Shown: positions 25,725 to 33,580 of the stretch, one piece after another
How positions within the stretch are numbered: the stretch's first letter is position 1
How the letters are laid out: every line of letters starts with the position of its first letter
Assembly: GCF_004025965.2 (NCBI RefSeq)
Contig: NZ_SAYU02000006.1
Span: forward strand, 1 to 64,000
Reading direction: 5' to 3'
Origin: Phycicoccus flavus
Lineage (GTDB): Bacteria; Actinomycetota; Actinomycetes; Actinomycetales; Dermatophilaceae
Length of the DNA stretch: 64,000 bases
The notes under the pieces: model-generated
Database searches by the model: none
What the model was told of the DNA's origin: nothing
What the model saw: only the letters and a program-made list of their open reading frames with translations
Program-made: the position numbers and the translations under genes

Positions 25725-26420
25725 TCACCTCGGCCGGGGCACCTCGAGGTCGACCCAGGCCGCCCGGTGGTCGCTGGCGCGGGCCCACACCCCCTCAGGT
25801 ACCGACACCGCGCGCGTCGGGGCGGGCACGAGGTCCGGCGAGGCGAGCAGCACGTCCAGCCGCCGGCGCGGGGCACGGGCCGGGTAGGTCGGGCCGGCGG
25901 GCCCAGCGACCCGCAGACCGCCGGCCCCGGTGAGCAGCCGGAAGGCGTCGCCGTCCTCGCCCTCGTTGAGGTCGCCCGCGAGCACGAGCGGCGCGGTCCC
26001 GTCGAGCGCGGCGAGGACCGACCTCGCGTGCCGGACCCGCTCCGGCGCCTTGAGCCCGAGGTGCACGGACACGGCGGTCAGCTCGGTGCCGTCGGCCAGC
26101 CGCACCCGCGCCCGCGCCCACCCGCGCGTGCGGTCGGGCCAGCGCACCGGCAGGCGGTGGTGCGAGCCCGCCACGAGGGTGACCCGCGGCGAGAGCAGCA
26201 CGGTCGTCCCGCCGCTCCCGCGGTGCGGTCCGCACCGGCGCAGGCCGCAGGCGGCGGCGAAGCGGCGCAGCCGCAGCGGTGCACCGAGGCGGCGGGGCAC
26301 CTCCTGGAGGCACAGCACGTCGGGGTCGACGGCCCGCACGATCCGGGCCGCGAGGCGGTGGTCGTCGAGGAAGTCGCGGGTGTTGTACGTCGCGACCCGC
26401 ACCGTCGTGGCGCCGCCCAC
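25725..26420 (-). CDS. Endonuclease/exonuclease/phosphatase (EEP) family protein
   Basis: The 231-residue protein has the EEP fold motifs: RVATYNTRDF at the N-terminus, CLQEV with the catalytic Glu, LVLAGDLNEGEDGD with the Asp/Asn pair, and the terminal SDHRAAWVDL His. Substrates in this superfamily range from DNA to phospholipids and inositol phosphates, so none is assigned. It starts on GTG, six bases after the ROK kinase stop, as the last gene of a four-gene minus-strand operon. Confidence 0.88.
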   Translation of the reverse strand: MGGATTVRVATYNTRDFLDDHRLAARIVRAVDPDVLCLQEVPRRLGAPLRLRRFAAACGLRRCGPHRGSGGTTVLLSPRVTLVAGSHHRLPVRWPDRTRGWARARVRLADGTELTAVSVHLGLKAPERVRHARSVLAALDGTAPLVLAGDLNEGEDGDAFRLLTGAGGLRVAGPAGPTYPARAPRRRLDVLLASPDLVPAPTRAVSVPEGVWARASDHRAAWVDLEVPRPR

Positions 26421-26426
26421 GTCGGG

Positions 26427-27509
26427 TCAGCCGGAGCCGGGCGCGACGACGGGGGCGGCGTCCCCGGGCGGGACGTCGTCGGCCCCGTCCGCCGGGCGGT
26501 GCCCCCGCTCCGCGGGGTCGCCCGCCTCGGCCCAGGCCAGGGCCGCGGCACCCACCCGGGCGAGGTCGGCGGCCCCGACGAGACCGGCCTCGTTCCCGAG
26601 CTCGGCCGCGACGACCCGCGCCTCGGGCCGGTAGCCGCGGCCGGTGAGCTGGCGGCGGTAGGCGTCCCGGGCGGGCGCGAGGAGCAGCTCGCCGGCGGCG
26701 CTCACGCCCCCGCCGATGACGAAGGTGCCGGGGTCGAGGGCGGCGGCGAGGTCGGCGATGCCGACGCCGAGCCAACGCCCGATCTCGGCGAGGAGCTCGC
26801 GGGCCAGGGGGTCGCCGTCGCGGGCGGCCTCGGTGACCAGCGGTCCGGTGAGCTCGCCGGGGTCGCCGCCGACCCGCTCGAAGAGGTCGGAGACGACGGG
26901 GCTGCCGGCGGACATGAGCAGCCGGGCCTCACGGACCAGCGCGTTGCCGGAGGCGTACTGCTCCCAGCACCCGCGGTTGCCGCACTCGCAGCGGATCCCG
27001 TCCGGCACGACGCGCATGTGCCCGAACTCGCCCGCGATGCCGAACCGGCCGCGCAGCACCCGGCCGTCGAGGACGATGCCGCCGCCGATGCCGGTGCCGA
27101 GGTTGACCAGGACCAGCGAGCTCTCGCCGCGGCCGGCCCCGAACCGGTACTCCGCCCAGGCGGCGGCGTTGGCGTCGTTGTCGACGAAGATCGGCAGGTC
27201 CAGCCGCGACCCGAGCGCCTCGCGCAGCGGTTCGTTGCGCCAGGACAGGTGCGGCGCGAAGACGACCGTGGCGCGGTCGGCGGCGACGAACCCGGCGGCG
27301 CCGATCCCGACGGCGACGACGTCGGCCGAGGACGCCAGCAGCTCCTCGACGGCGGAGACGATCGTGTCCTCGACGACCCGCGGGCTCTTCGAGCGGTCCG
27401 GCGTGACCCGGCGGGCGCGGGCCAGCACCGCGCCCGTGGCGTCGACGAGCCCGGCCGCGACCTTGGTGCCGCCGATGTCGACGCCGATGGCGAGCGGACC
27501 GTCAGCCAC
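26427..27509 (-). CDS. glk: ROK family glucokinase
   Basis: This 360-residue ROK kinase probably phosphorylates glucose. It shows the phosphate motif GVDIGGTKVAAGLVD, the catalytic-base region FVDNDANAAAWAEY, the GTGIGGGIV loop and the zinc motif CECGNRGCWEQYASG. A C-terminal Asp/Pro-rich tail exceeds the usual length by about 35 residues. The GTG overlaps the preceding gene by eight bases and is preceded by GGAGGG. In Streptomyces the homologue GlkA lies in a comparable neighbourhood, as recalled. Confidence 0.92.
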   Translation of the reverse strand: MADGPLAIGVDIGGTKVAAGLVDATGAVLARARRVTPDRSKSPRVVEDTIVSAVEELLASSADVVAVGIGAAGFVAADRATVVFAPHLSWRNEPLREALGSRLDLPIFVDNDANAAAWAEYRFGAGRGESSLVLVNLGTGIGGGIVLDGRVLRGRFGIAGEFGHMRVVPDGIRCECGNRGCWEQYASGNALVREARLLMSAGSPVVSDLFERVGGDPGELTGPLVTEAARDGDPLARELLAEIGRWLGVGIADLAAALDPGTFVIGGGVSAAGELLLAPARDAYRRQLTGRGYRPEARVVAAELGNEAGLVGAADLARVGAAALAWAEAGDPAERGHRPADGADDVPPGDAAPVVAPGSG

Positions 27510-28011
27510 GACGGCCCTCCGGGTGCTCGTCCGCGGCGTCGCCGTCCGGCGCGGGGCCCGCGGCGGAGTCGTCCGGCGCGGACGGGTGGCCGTCCGGTGC
27601 GGTGGGCTCGCCCCGGGCGGCGGCGTCACGGGCGCGGGCGCTCGCGAGGTCGCCGAGGACGGTGGCCGCGAAGCCCGCGAGCTCGGCGAGCCCGCTCAGG
27701 GTCTCGGGGCTGAGGCGGCGCACGAAGGCCGAGGCGCGGCACACCGGGCACCACTGGCACACCGGGTCCTCGCAGGTGAACCCGGACCCGGCGCCGGCCG
27801 GTCCCGGCTCCTCGCCGCCGGTGGCCGCGGACCAGGACGACCCCCGGTCCTCGGCCGAGGCCTCCCCCGCGGCCGGGGGGTCGCCGGCCGCCGGTCCGCG
27901 CGCGGCCGCGGCCTCGGCGGCGTCGGACCCGGCGCGGCGCAGACTCTCCAGCAGCCGTCCGGCCTCCTCGGCGACGCTCCCCACGTCGTCGGACCAGCGC
28001 TGCGCGGTCAT
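27502..28011 (-). CDS. Actinobacterial CxWCPVC-motif protein
   Basis: The 169-residue product is mainly disordered and Ala/Gly/Pro/Asp rich, but has one conserved core: CEDPVCQWCPVCRASAFVRRL at about residues 81-101, with four cysteines that could bind zinc, followed by an amphipathic helix (ETLSGLAELAGFAATVLGDL). I know no function. The ATG fits the GAGGGG ribosome site; a GTG at 28023 overlapping the SRPBCC stop is an alternative. It is sandwiched between SRPBCC and ROK genes in one operon. Confidence 0.78.
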   Translation of the reverse strand: MTAQRWSDDVGSVAEEAGRLLESLRRAGSDAAEAAAARGPAAGDPPAAGEASAEDRGSSWSAATGGEEPGPAGAGSGFTCEDPVCQWCPVCRASAFVRRLSPETLSGLAELAGFAATVLGDLASARARDAAARGEPTAPDGHPSAPDDSAAGPAPDGDAADEHPEGRRG

Positions 28012-28019
28012 CCCCGCGC

Positions 28020-28463
28020 TCACCCCTCGACGCGCTTCTTCAGCTCCGTGAGCGCGGTGCTGATGATGTGCTTCTCGGCCTTGCGCTTGAGCATCCCGAT
28101 CATCGGCATCGTGAGGTCGACCTCGAGGTCGTAGGTGACCCGGGTGCCCTCGCCGACGCTCTCGAGGGTGTAGCTGCCGGTGAGACCCTTGAGCAGGTCG
28201 GCCCGCACGAGGTGCCACGAGATGACGCCGGTGCCGTCCTCGCCGACGTTCCAGTCGTACTCCAGGACGTAGCGGTCCTTGATGGCGCCGGCGTCGAGGA
28301 CGAACTCGACCTGGTCGGCCCAGCCGTCGCCGTCCTCGCTGAGGACCCGGCACTCCTTGACCTGCTCGGCCCACTGCGGGTAGGTCTCGAAGTCGGCGAT
28401 GACGTCGAGCACCTCGCCGGGTGCCGCGGCGATGTCGACGGAGGAGCGCGTGCGGTCGGCCAT
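28020..28463 (-). CDS. SRPBCC family (polyketide cyclase-like) protein
   Basis: The 147-residue helix-grip protein begins MADRTRSSVDIAAAPGEVLDV and has the classic ADFETYPQWAEQVKECRVL segment, so it forms a hydrophobic-ligand cavity of the START/Bet v 1 type. The ligand is unknown; its divergent partner is a fatty acyl-CoA ligase, which hints at a lipid. A TAGCCT -10 seven bases before the ATG suggests leaderless translation. It leads the SRPBCC, Cys-motif, ROK and EEP operon. Confidence 0.9.
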   Translation of the reverse strand: MADRTRSSVDIAAAPGEVLDVIADFETYPQWAEQVKECRVLSEDGDGWADQVEFVLDAGAIKDRYVLEYDWNVGEDGTGVISWHLVRADLLKGLTGSYTLESVGEGTRVTYDLEVDLTMPMIGMLKRKAEKHIISTALTELKKRVEG

Positions 28464-28470
28464 GGCCCGC

Positions 28471-28476
28471 AGGCTA
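28471..28476 (-). promoter_or_regulatory. -10 of leaderless SRPBCC operon
   Basis: The minus-strand TAGCCT ends seven bases before the SRPBCC ATG. Confidence 0.6.
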
Positions 28477-28492
28477 CCCGCCGCCTGGGGCC

Positions 28493-28498
28493 TAGAGT
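28493..28498 (+). promoter_or_regulatory. -10 of fadD promoter
   Basis: TAGAGT lies 35 bases upstream of the fadD GTG, and the leader carries AAGGAG at 28521-28526. It is back to back with the SRPBCC promoter. Confidence 0.5.
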
Positions 28499-28533
28499 TG
28501 AGGGCCCGCCCCCGCGTCCGAAGGAGCCCGACG

Positions 28534-30324
28534 GTGCACGAGACGTCGACCCCCCTCGTCCTGCCCGAGACGCGCGAGGGGAGCCTCGGCGACCTGCCGG
28601 GGCGGCTCGCCGCCGACGATCCCGGCCGGGTGGCGTTCTCGGTCCGCTCCGAGCAGGGCTGGACCTCGGTGACCTCCGCAACCTTCGCCGCCGAGGTCGC
28701 GGCGCTGGCCAAGGGGTTCATCGCCGCCGGCATCGAGGTCGGCGACGTCGTCGGCATCATGAGCTGCACCCGCTACGAGTGGACCCTGGCCGACTTCGCG
28801 CTGTGGTCCGCCGGTGCGGTGCCCGTGCCGATCTACGAAACCTCCTCGGCCGACCAGGTCGAGTGGATCCTCTCCGACTCCGGGGCCGTCGGCGTCCTCG
28901 TCGAGACCGAGGCGCACCTGCGTTCGGTCGAGTCCGTGCGCGGACGGGTCGAGCACCTGTCGCACGTGTGGTGCCTGGACCACGGCGACGTCGCCACCCT
29001 GAGCCGCGACGGGGACGACGTCGGCGACGACGAGCTCGCCGCGCGGCGGGCGGATCTCGACCGCGACAGCCTCGCCACCGTCATCTACACCTCGGGGACG
29101 ACCGGACGGCCCAAGGGCGTCGAGCTCACCCACGGCAACTTCCTCACCCTCGCCGAGAACACCGCCGAGGAGATCGCGCCCGTCGTCAAGCGCGACGGGG
29201 CGGCGACCCTCCTCTTCCTCCCCCTCGCGCACGTCTTCGCACGCTTCGTCGAGGTGCTCGCCGTCTCCTCCGGGGTCCGGATGGGGCACTCCTCGGACCT
29301 CAAGGCGCTCATGGACGACTTCACCGCGTTCAAGCCGACCTTCGTCCTCGCCGTGCCCCGAGTCTTCGAGAAGATCTACAACTCCGCCGAGCAGAAGGCC
29401 GAGGCCGGCGGCAAGGGCAAGATCTTCGCCGGCGGGGCGGCCACCGCCATCGCCTGGTCCGAGGCCCTCGACGCCGGCACGGTGCCGCTCGGCCTGCGGG
29501 TCCGGCACGCCGTCTTCGACAAGCTCGTCTACACCCGCCTGCGCGAGGCCATGGGCGGTCGCGTCGAGTACGCCGTGTCCGGCGGGGCGCCGCTCGGCAC
29601 CCGGCTCGGCCACTTCTTCCGCGGCATCGGGGTCTCGATCCTGGAGGGCTACGGCCTCACCGAGACCACGGCGCCGGCGACGGTCAACCGGCCCGACGAC
29701 ATGCGCGTCGGCACCGTGGGCAAGGCGCTGCCGGGCACCGACCTGCGGATCGCCGACGACGGCGAGATCCAGATCCGCGGCATCGGCGTCTTCCGCGCCT
29801 ACCGCGGCAACGACGAGGCGAGCACCGAGGCCCTGCAGGACGGGTGGTTCCGCACCGGCGACCTCGGCGAGCTCGTCGACGGCGAGTACCTGAAGATCAC
29901 CGGCCGCAAGAAGGAGATCCTCGTGACGGCCGGCGGCAAGAACGTCGCCCCCGCGGTCCTCGAGGACCGGCTGCGGGCCCACCCGCTGGTCAGCCAGTGC
30001 ATCGTCGTCGGCGACGGCAAGCCGTTCATCGCCGCCCTGGTGACCCTCGACGCCGACATGTACCCGACGTGGGCGCAGAACAACGGCCTGGACGACCTGC
30101 CCTTCTCCAAGGCGGCCTCGGACGACCGGGTCCGCGAGGAGATCCAGCGGGCGGTCGACGACGCGAACACCGCGGTGTCCAAGGCGGAGTCCATCCGTAA
30201 GTTCGCGATCCTCGACACCGACTTCACCGAGGAGTCCGGGCACCTCACCCCGTCGCTGAAGCTCAAGCGCGGCGTCGTGATGCGCGACTTCGGCGACGAG
30301 GTCGACGCCCTCTACGGTGGCTGA
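28534..30324 (+). CDS. fadD: Long-chain fatty acid-CoA ligase (FadD15-like)
   Basis: This 596-residue adenylate-forming enzyme activates fatty acids to acyl-CoA. It shows the P-loop-like motif YTSGTTGRPKG, the GYGLTETTAP motif, the hinge region WFRTGDLG and the catalytic lysine stretch TGRKKEILVTAGGKNV. Length and start (VHETSTPLVLPETREGS) suit the FadD15 type. The GTG follows AAGGAG. Its last eight bases overlap the start of the membrane protein downstream, so they are co-transcribed. Confidence 0.93.
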   Translation: MHETSTPLVLPETREGSLGDLPGRLAADDPGRVAFSVRSEQGWTSVTSATFAAEVAALAKGFIAAGIEVGDVVGIMSCTRYEWTLADFALWSAGAVPVPIYETSSADQVEWILSDSGAVGVLVETEAHLRSVESVRGRVEHLSHVWCLDHGDVATLSRDGDDVGDDELAARRADLDRDSLATVIYTSGTTGRPKGVELTHGNFLTLAENTAEEIAPVVKRDGAATLLFLPLAHVFARFVEVLAVSSGVRMGHSSDLKALMDDFTAFKPTFVLAVPRVFEKIYNSAEQKAEAGGKGKIFAGGAATAIAWSEALDAGTVPLGLRVRHAVFDKLVYTRLREAMGGRVEYAVSGGAPLGTRLGHFFRGIGVSILEGYGLTETTAPATVNRPDDMRVGTVGKALPGTDLRIADDGEIQIRGIGVFRAYRGNDEASTEALQDGWFRTGDLGELVDGEYLKITGRKKEILVTAGGKNVAPAVLEDRLRAHPLVSQCIVVGDGKPFIAALVTLDADMYPTWAQNNGLDDLPFSKAASDDRVREEIQRAVDDANTAVSKAESIRKFAILDTDFTEESGHLTPSLKLKRGVVMRDFGDEVDALYGG

Positions 30325-31723
30325 CCCCGCGGCCGGTCCCACGGCCGTCGCCGGCGACGCGGCGGGCGCCGACGGGCGGGTCCGTCCCGGCGACGGCGAG
30401 GGCACGACGACGGCGCGGGGGCTGCTCGGTCCGGTCCTGCTGGCCCTGACCTGGCTGGCCTGGTTCGGGGTCGCGCAGTGGAGCGTGCCCCGGTTCCGGG
30501 TGCAGATCGTCCTCGTCCTCACCGCCGGCACGCTGCTGCTCGGCGTCTGGCTGTGGCGGCGCACCGTGCTCCGGCTGCCCCGGTGGTTCGGGCCGGCCGT
30601 GATCGCGGGGTCGGTGGCCGTCACCCTCGCGGTCCCGCTGTTCTCCTACCTCCCGGACGGCGCCGAGCGTGCGGCGCTCGCCGTCCTCGCCGCCGGCGCG
30701 CTGGGCTGCGCGGTGCTGCTGGCGCTGCCCCGGCCGATGGCCGGCACGGCGGCGCTGCTCGCCGGGGCGGTGCACGCCGTCCTCGCCGCGGTGGTCGTGC
30801 GCGCCGACCCCGCCCCGCGCATCGACGTCTGGGTGATCCTCCAGCAGGGCGCCGACGTCACGGCCCGGCTCGGCAACATCTACACCGCGCAGTGGTCGGA
30901 CTCCCCCGGCGTGCAGGACCACTTCACCTACCTGCCCTGGATGGCGGTGCTCACCGCACCCGGCCGCTGGGTCGCGGGGGACGTGCGCTGGATGCTCGCC
31001 GTGTGGACCCTCGTGCTGCTCGCGGGTCTCTGGGCCCTCGCGGGCGGGCGGGGCGGTGACCCGGTGCGCGGCGCCACCCTCGTCGCGCTCGTGGTCCTCG
31101 CCCCCGGCACCCTGACCCAGGTCGACCAGGCCTGGACCGAGCCGGTCCTCGCCGCGCTGCTCGTGTGGTGGGCGGTGCTGGTCCGCCGCGGGCACGCCTG
31201 GTGGGCCGTCGTGCCGCTGGCGCTGGCGTGCGCCAGCAAGCAGCACCTGGCGCTGCTCGCGCCGCTGCTCCTGGTCTGGCCGGCCTTCGGGTGGCGGCGG
31301 ACGCTGGTGACGGGCGCGGCGGCCGGCGTGCTCGTCTCGCCGTGGCTGGTCGCCGACCCCGCGGCGTTCGTCGACGACACCGTGACGACGCTGCTGACCT
31401 TCCACCCCATCCGCTTCGCGAACACCTGGTACCTGTACTTCCTCGACCGGCACGGCGTCGAGCTGCCGTTCGTCGTCACCGGCCTGGCCATGCTCCTCGC
31501 GGTGGGCGCGGCCGTGTGGGCGGTGCGGCGGCGCCGGCCCGACGTCGGCGAGGTGCTGCGCTGGATGGCGCTCGTGCTCGCGGTGGTCAACCTCGTCAAC
31601 AAGCAGGCCTTCTACAACCAGTTCTGGCTCGTGGCGGTGCTCGTCGCGGCGTCGCTGGCCGCCGACGCCGTCAGCCCGCGGTCCCCGCGAGCCGCTGCAG
31701 CCGCGCCTGCCAGCGTCGGGTGA
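30317..31723 (+). CDS. Polytopic GT-C-like (GT87-type) membrane protein
   Basis: The 468-residue product has about eleven membrane helices and an extracytoplasmic loop with DVWVILQQGADVTARLGNIY before a FTYLPWMAVL segment. This resembles GT-C mannosyl/arabinosyltransferases of the GT87 type that use polyprenyl-phosphate sugars. No experimentally anchored motif is present, so this is a fold-level call. It starts on GTG inside the fadD end. Its last 53 bases overlap the end of the convergent peptidase gene. Confidence 0.75.
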   Translation: MADPAAGPTAVAGDAAGADGRVRPGDGEGTTTARGLLGPVLLALTWLAWFGVAQWSVPRFRVQIVLVLTAGTLLLGVWLWRRTVLRLPRWFGPAVIAGSVAVTLAVPLFSYLPDGAERAALAVLAAGALGCAVLLALPRPMAGTAALLAGAVHAVLAAVVVRADPAPRIDVWVILQQGADVTARLGNIYTAQWSDSPGVQDHFTYLPWMAVLTAPGRWVAGDVRWMLAVWTLVLLAGLWALAGGRGGDPVRGATLVALVVLAPGTLTQVDQAWTEPVLAALLVWWAVLVRRGHAWWAVVPLALACASKQHLALLAPLLLVWPAFGWRRTLVTGAAAGVLVSPWLVADPAAFVDDTVTTLLTFHPIRFANTWYLYFLDRHGVELPFVVTGLAMLLAVGAAVWAVRRRRPDVGEVLRWMALVLAVVNLVNKQAFYNQFWLVAVLVAASLAADAVSPRSPRAAAAAPASVG

Positions 31724-33086
31724 GGCCGTCACGGTCGACCCGCAGGACACGGGGCAGGGCCGCGGTGCAGGTCCGCTCGGCGGCCTGCTCACCGCGCCGG
31801 TCGGCGCAGGCGCGGACCAGCGCACGCAGACCGGCTTCCCCGCGGAGGCCGACGACGGTCTCGGCCGCCTGCCACGAGGCCAGGTAGACGAGCGAGACGT
31901 CCGACGTCGCGGGGTCGAGGTCGGCCGCGCCCGGCAACGCCGTCGGGGCGTCGCCGGAGCGGACGGCCGCGAGCAGCGGCGCGGCGAGCGCGCGCTGCGG
32001 CAGCCCGGCCCGGGCGTAGCCGACGTGGTCGGCGTAGCCCTCGGAGAGCCACGTCGGCGGGCCGCCCGGCACGGTGGCGCGGACGGCGACGTGCGCCAGC
32101 TCGTGGGCGAGGACGACGTCGCGTCCGGTCGGGGTCAGGCGCCCGCGAGCGGCGGGGTCGAGGACGACGCGGTCCCCGGTGGCGCGGCCCGCGGCGTCCG
32201 TCGGCCCGTCGGTGGTGGCGGCGACCTCACCGGTCCCCGGGGCGGGGCTGCCGCGCAGGGCCTCGGCCTCGGCGGCGGTCCGGGGCACGAGGACGAGGGT
32301 GCGGCGCGGGGTGCCGGACCAGTGGCCGGACAGGGCGGGCAGGACCGTATCGACGGTGCGCGCCGACGCGCGCAGGGGGCCCGGCCCGGCCGTGCCGGCG
32401 ACGACGGCGTGGTCGCTGCGGCGCACGACGAGGCCGGGCATCGCGAGCCAGGCGGGTGCGGCGTCCGCTCCGGTGGGGCGCTCCGAGGCCACCCGCCAGC
32501 CGGCCGCCGTGCGGGTGACGGCGTAGCGGACGGTGCTCGTGCGGTCGGCCCGGTCCACTCCCCGCACGCGGTAGCGCACCCGGACGTCGACGGCCGCGGC
32601 GTCGGTGACCGGGGCGACGGCGTCGTGGCCCAGGGGCGTCGCGCCCAGCGCGCGGGCCGCCCGGAACGCGCGCAGCTGCCGCTCCCCGTCCGGCTCGTCC
32701 GGCGCGGCCACGGTGGCGGCGAAGGCCGCCCGGTCCCCCGCGCGCAGGGCCGCCTCCCGCGCCGACAGCAGGTCCTCGACCGCGGTGGCCAGCGCCGCGG
32801 GGTCCTCGCCCGCCCCGGGCGGCACGCCACCGTCCCCGGGCGGCACCGCCGACGCCGTCGAGGTCCCCGGCGGCTGCGGGTCCGCCGACGAGGCGGTCGC
32901 CGTCCCCGAGCCCGGACCGCTCGCCTCGGTGGCGCCGTCCCCGGAGCAGCCGGCGGTCAGCAGGACGATCCCCACCACGCCGGACGCCACCAGCGCACGA
33001 CCGCGCCCCCCGGCGCCCGTCGCCCGACCCGCTCCTCCCCCCGGCCGCCGGGTCACCGGTCGTCGACGACGGAGGGTGGACGGCAC
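31671..33086 (-). CDS. Lipoprotein with gluzincin (HExxH) peptidase domain
   Basis: The 471-residue protein has a basic N-terminus, a hydrophobic helix and a lipobox ending LLTAGC, so it is a secreted lipoprotein. A linker rich in Pro/Gly/Ser and an NTF2-like region follow. The zinc peptidase domain has HELAH (His328, Glu329, His332) and the third ligand Glu349 in WLSEGYADH. Substrate is unknown. A TACGAT -10 six bases before the GTG points to a leaderless start. The N-terminal region before the helix is long and arginine rich. Confidence 0.85.
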   Translation of the reverse strand: MPSTLRRRRPVTRRPGGGAGRATGAGGRGRALVASGVVGIVLLTAGCSGDGATEASGPGSGTATASSADPQPPGTSTASAVPPGDGGVPPGAGEDPAALATAVEDLLSAREAALRAGDRAAFAATVAAPDEPDGERQLRAFRAARALGATPLGHDAVAPVTDAAAVDVRVRYRVRGVDRADRTSTVRYAVTRTAAGWRVASERPTGADAAPAWLAMPGLVVRRSDHAVVAGTAGPGPLRASARTVDTVLPALSGHWSGTPRRTLVLVPRTAAEAEALRGSPAPGTGEVAATTDGPTDAAGRATGDRVVLDPAARGRLTPTGRDVVLAHELAHVAVRATVPGGPPTWLSEGYADHVGYARAGLPQRALAAPLLAAVRSGDAPTALPGAADLDPATSDVSLVYLASWQAAETVVGLRGEAGLRALVRACADRRGEQAAERTCTAALPRVLRVDRDGLTRRWQARLQRLAGTAG

Positions 33087-33092
33087 CGTCTC

Positions 33093-33098
33093 ATCGTA
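33093..33098 (-). promoter_or_regulatory. -10 of leaderless lipoprotein peptidase transcript
   Basis: The minus-strand TACGAT is followed after six bases by the GTG at 33086. Confidence 0.6.
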
Positions 33099-33162
33099 GG
33101 TTCGTGGTCGGCACCGCCCTCGTCGTGCGGCGCGTCCCCGCCCCGGCGTCCCCGGGCGGCCG

Positions 33163-33420
33163 TCAGCCCACCGCGCGCCCGTGGCCGGTCCGCCCCGCCT
33201 CCTCCGGGTCGAGCCGCGCCCTGGCCGCCGACGCCGTCGCGGCGTCGACGAGCCCCGCGCGGACGAGGCGCGTCACCGCGGCCCGCTCGAGGGGGTCGAG
33301 CGAGGTCTCGGTCCGGCTGCCGGCGATGCTCAACAGCACCGGCACCATGCAGTCGTCGCAGTGCAGCTCGCGCACGGGGCAGGTGTGGCACTCGACCGCC
33401 ATCACGTCGTGTCGGGTCAT
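33163..33420 (-). CDS. Small conserved Cys-rich actinobacterial protein
   Basis: The 85-residue protein opens MTRHDVMAVECHTCPV and has five cysteines in CHTCPVRELHCDDC (counting the flanking pairs), likely a zinc site. A helical region with LDPLERAAVTRLVRAGLVD follows. Function is unknown. The ATG at 33420 suits AAAGGGG eight bases upstream; the GTG at 33429 has no room for a ribosome site. It lies divergent from the exonuclease-UvrC fusion, as its relatives commonly do in actinobacteria. Confidence 0.78.
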   Translation of the reverse strand: MTRHDVMAVECHTCPVRELHCDDCMVPVLLSIAGSRTETSLDPLERAAVTRLVRAGLVDAATASAARARLDPEEAGRTGHGRAVG

Positions 33421-33452
33421 GCGTCTCACCCCTTTCCAAGGTGTCGCGGACG

Positions 33453-33458
33453 ACGCTA
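33453..33458 (-). promoter_or_regulatory. -10 of Cys-rich protein promoter
   Basis: The minus-strand TAGCGT lies 32 bases before the ATG, leaving a short leader with the AAAGGGG ribosome site. Confidence 0.45.
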
Positions 33459-33567
33459 GACGCGACCACCGACACCCCTCCCCCGTCGCCGCTCACCCTG
33501 CCGGCCCGAGGGCCACCCCCGTCACCCTCGCCCCGCGCGCCTCGGACGGGCTGTCGGTGCCCCGACC

Positions 33568-33573
33568 TACGGT
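33568..33573 (+). promoter_or_regulatory. -10 of leaderless exonuclease-UvrC transcript
   Basis: TACGGT ends seven bases before the ATG at 33581. Confidence 0.6.
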
Positions 33574-33580
33574 TCCGGAC

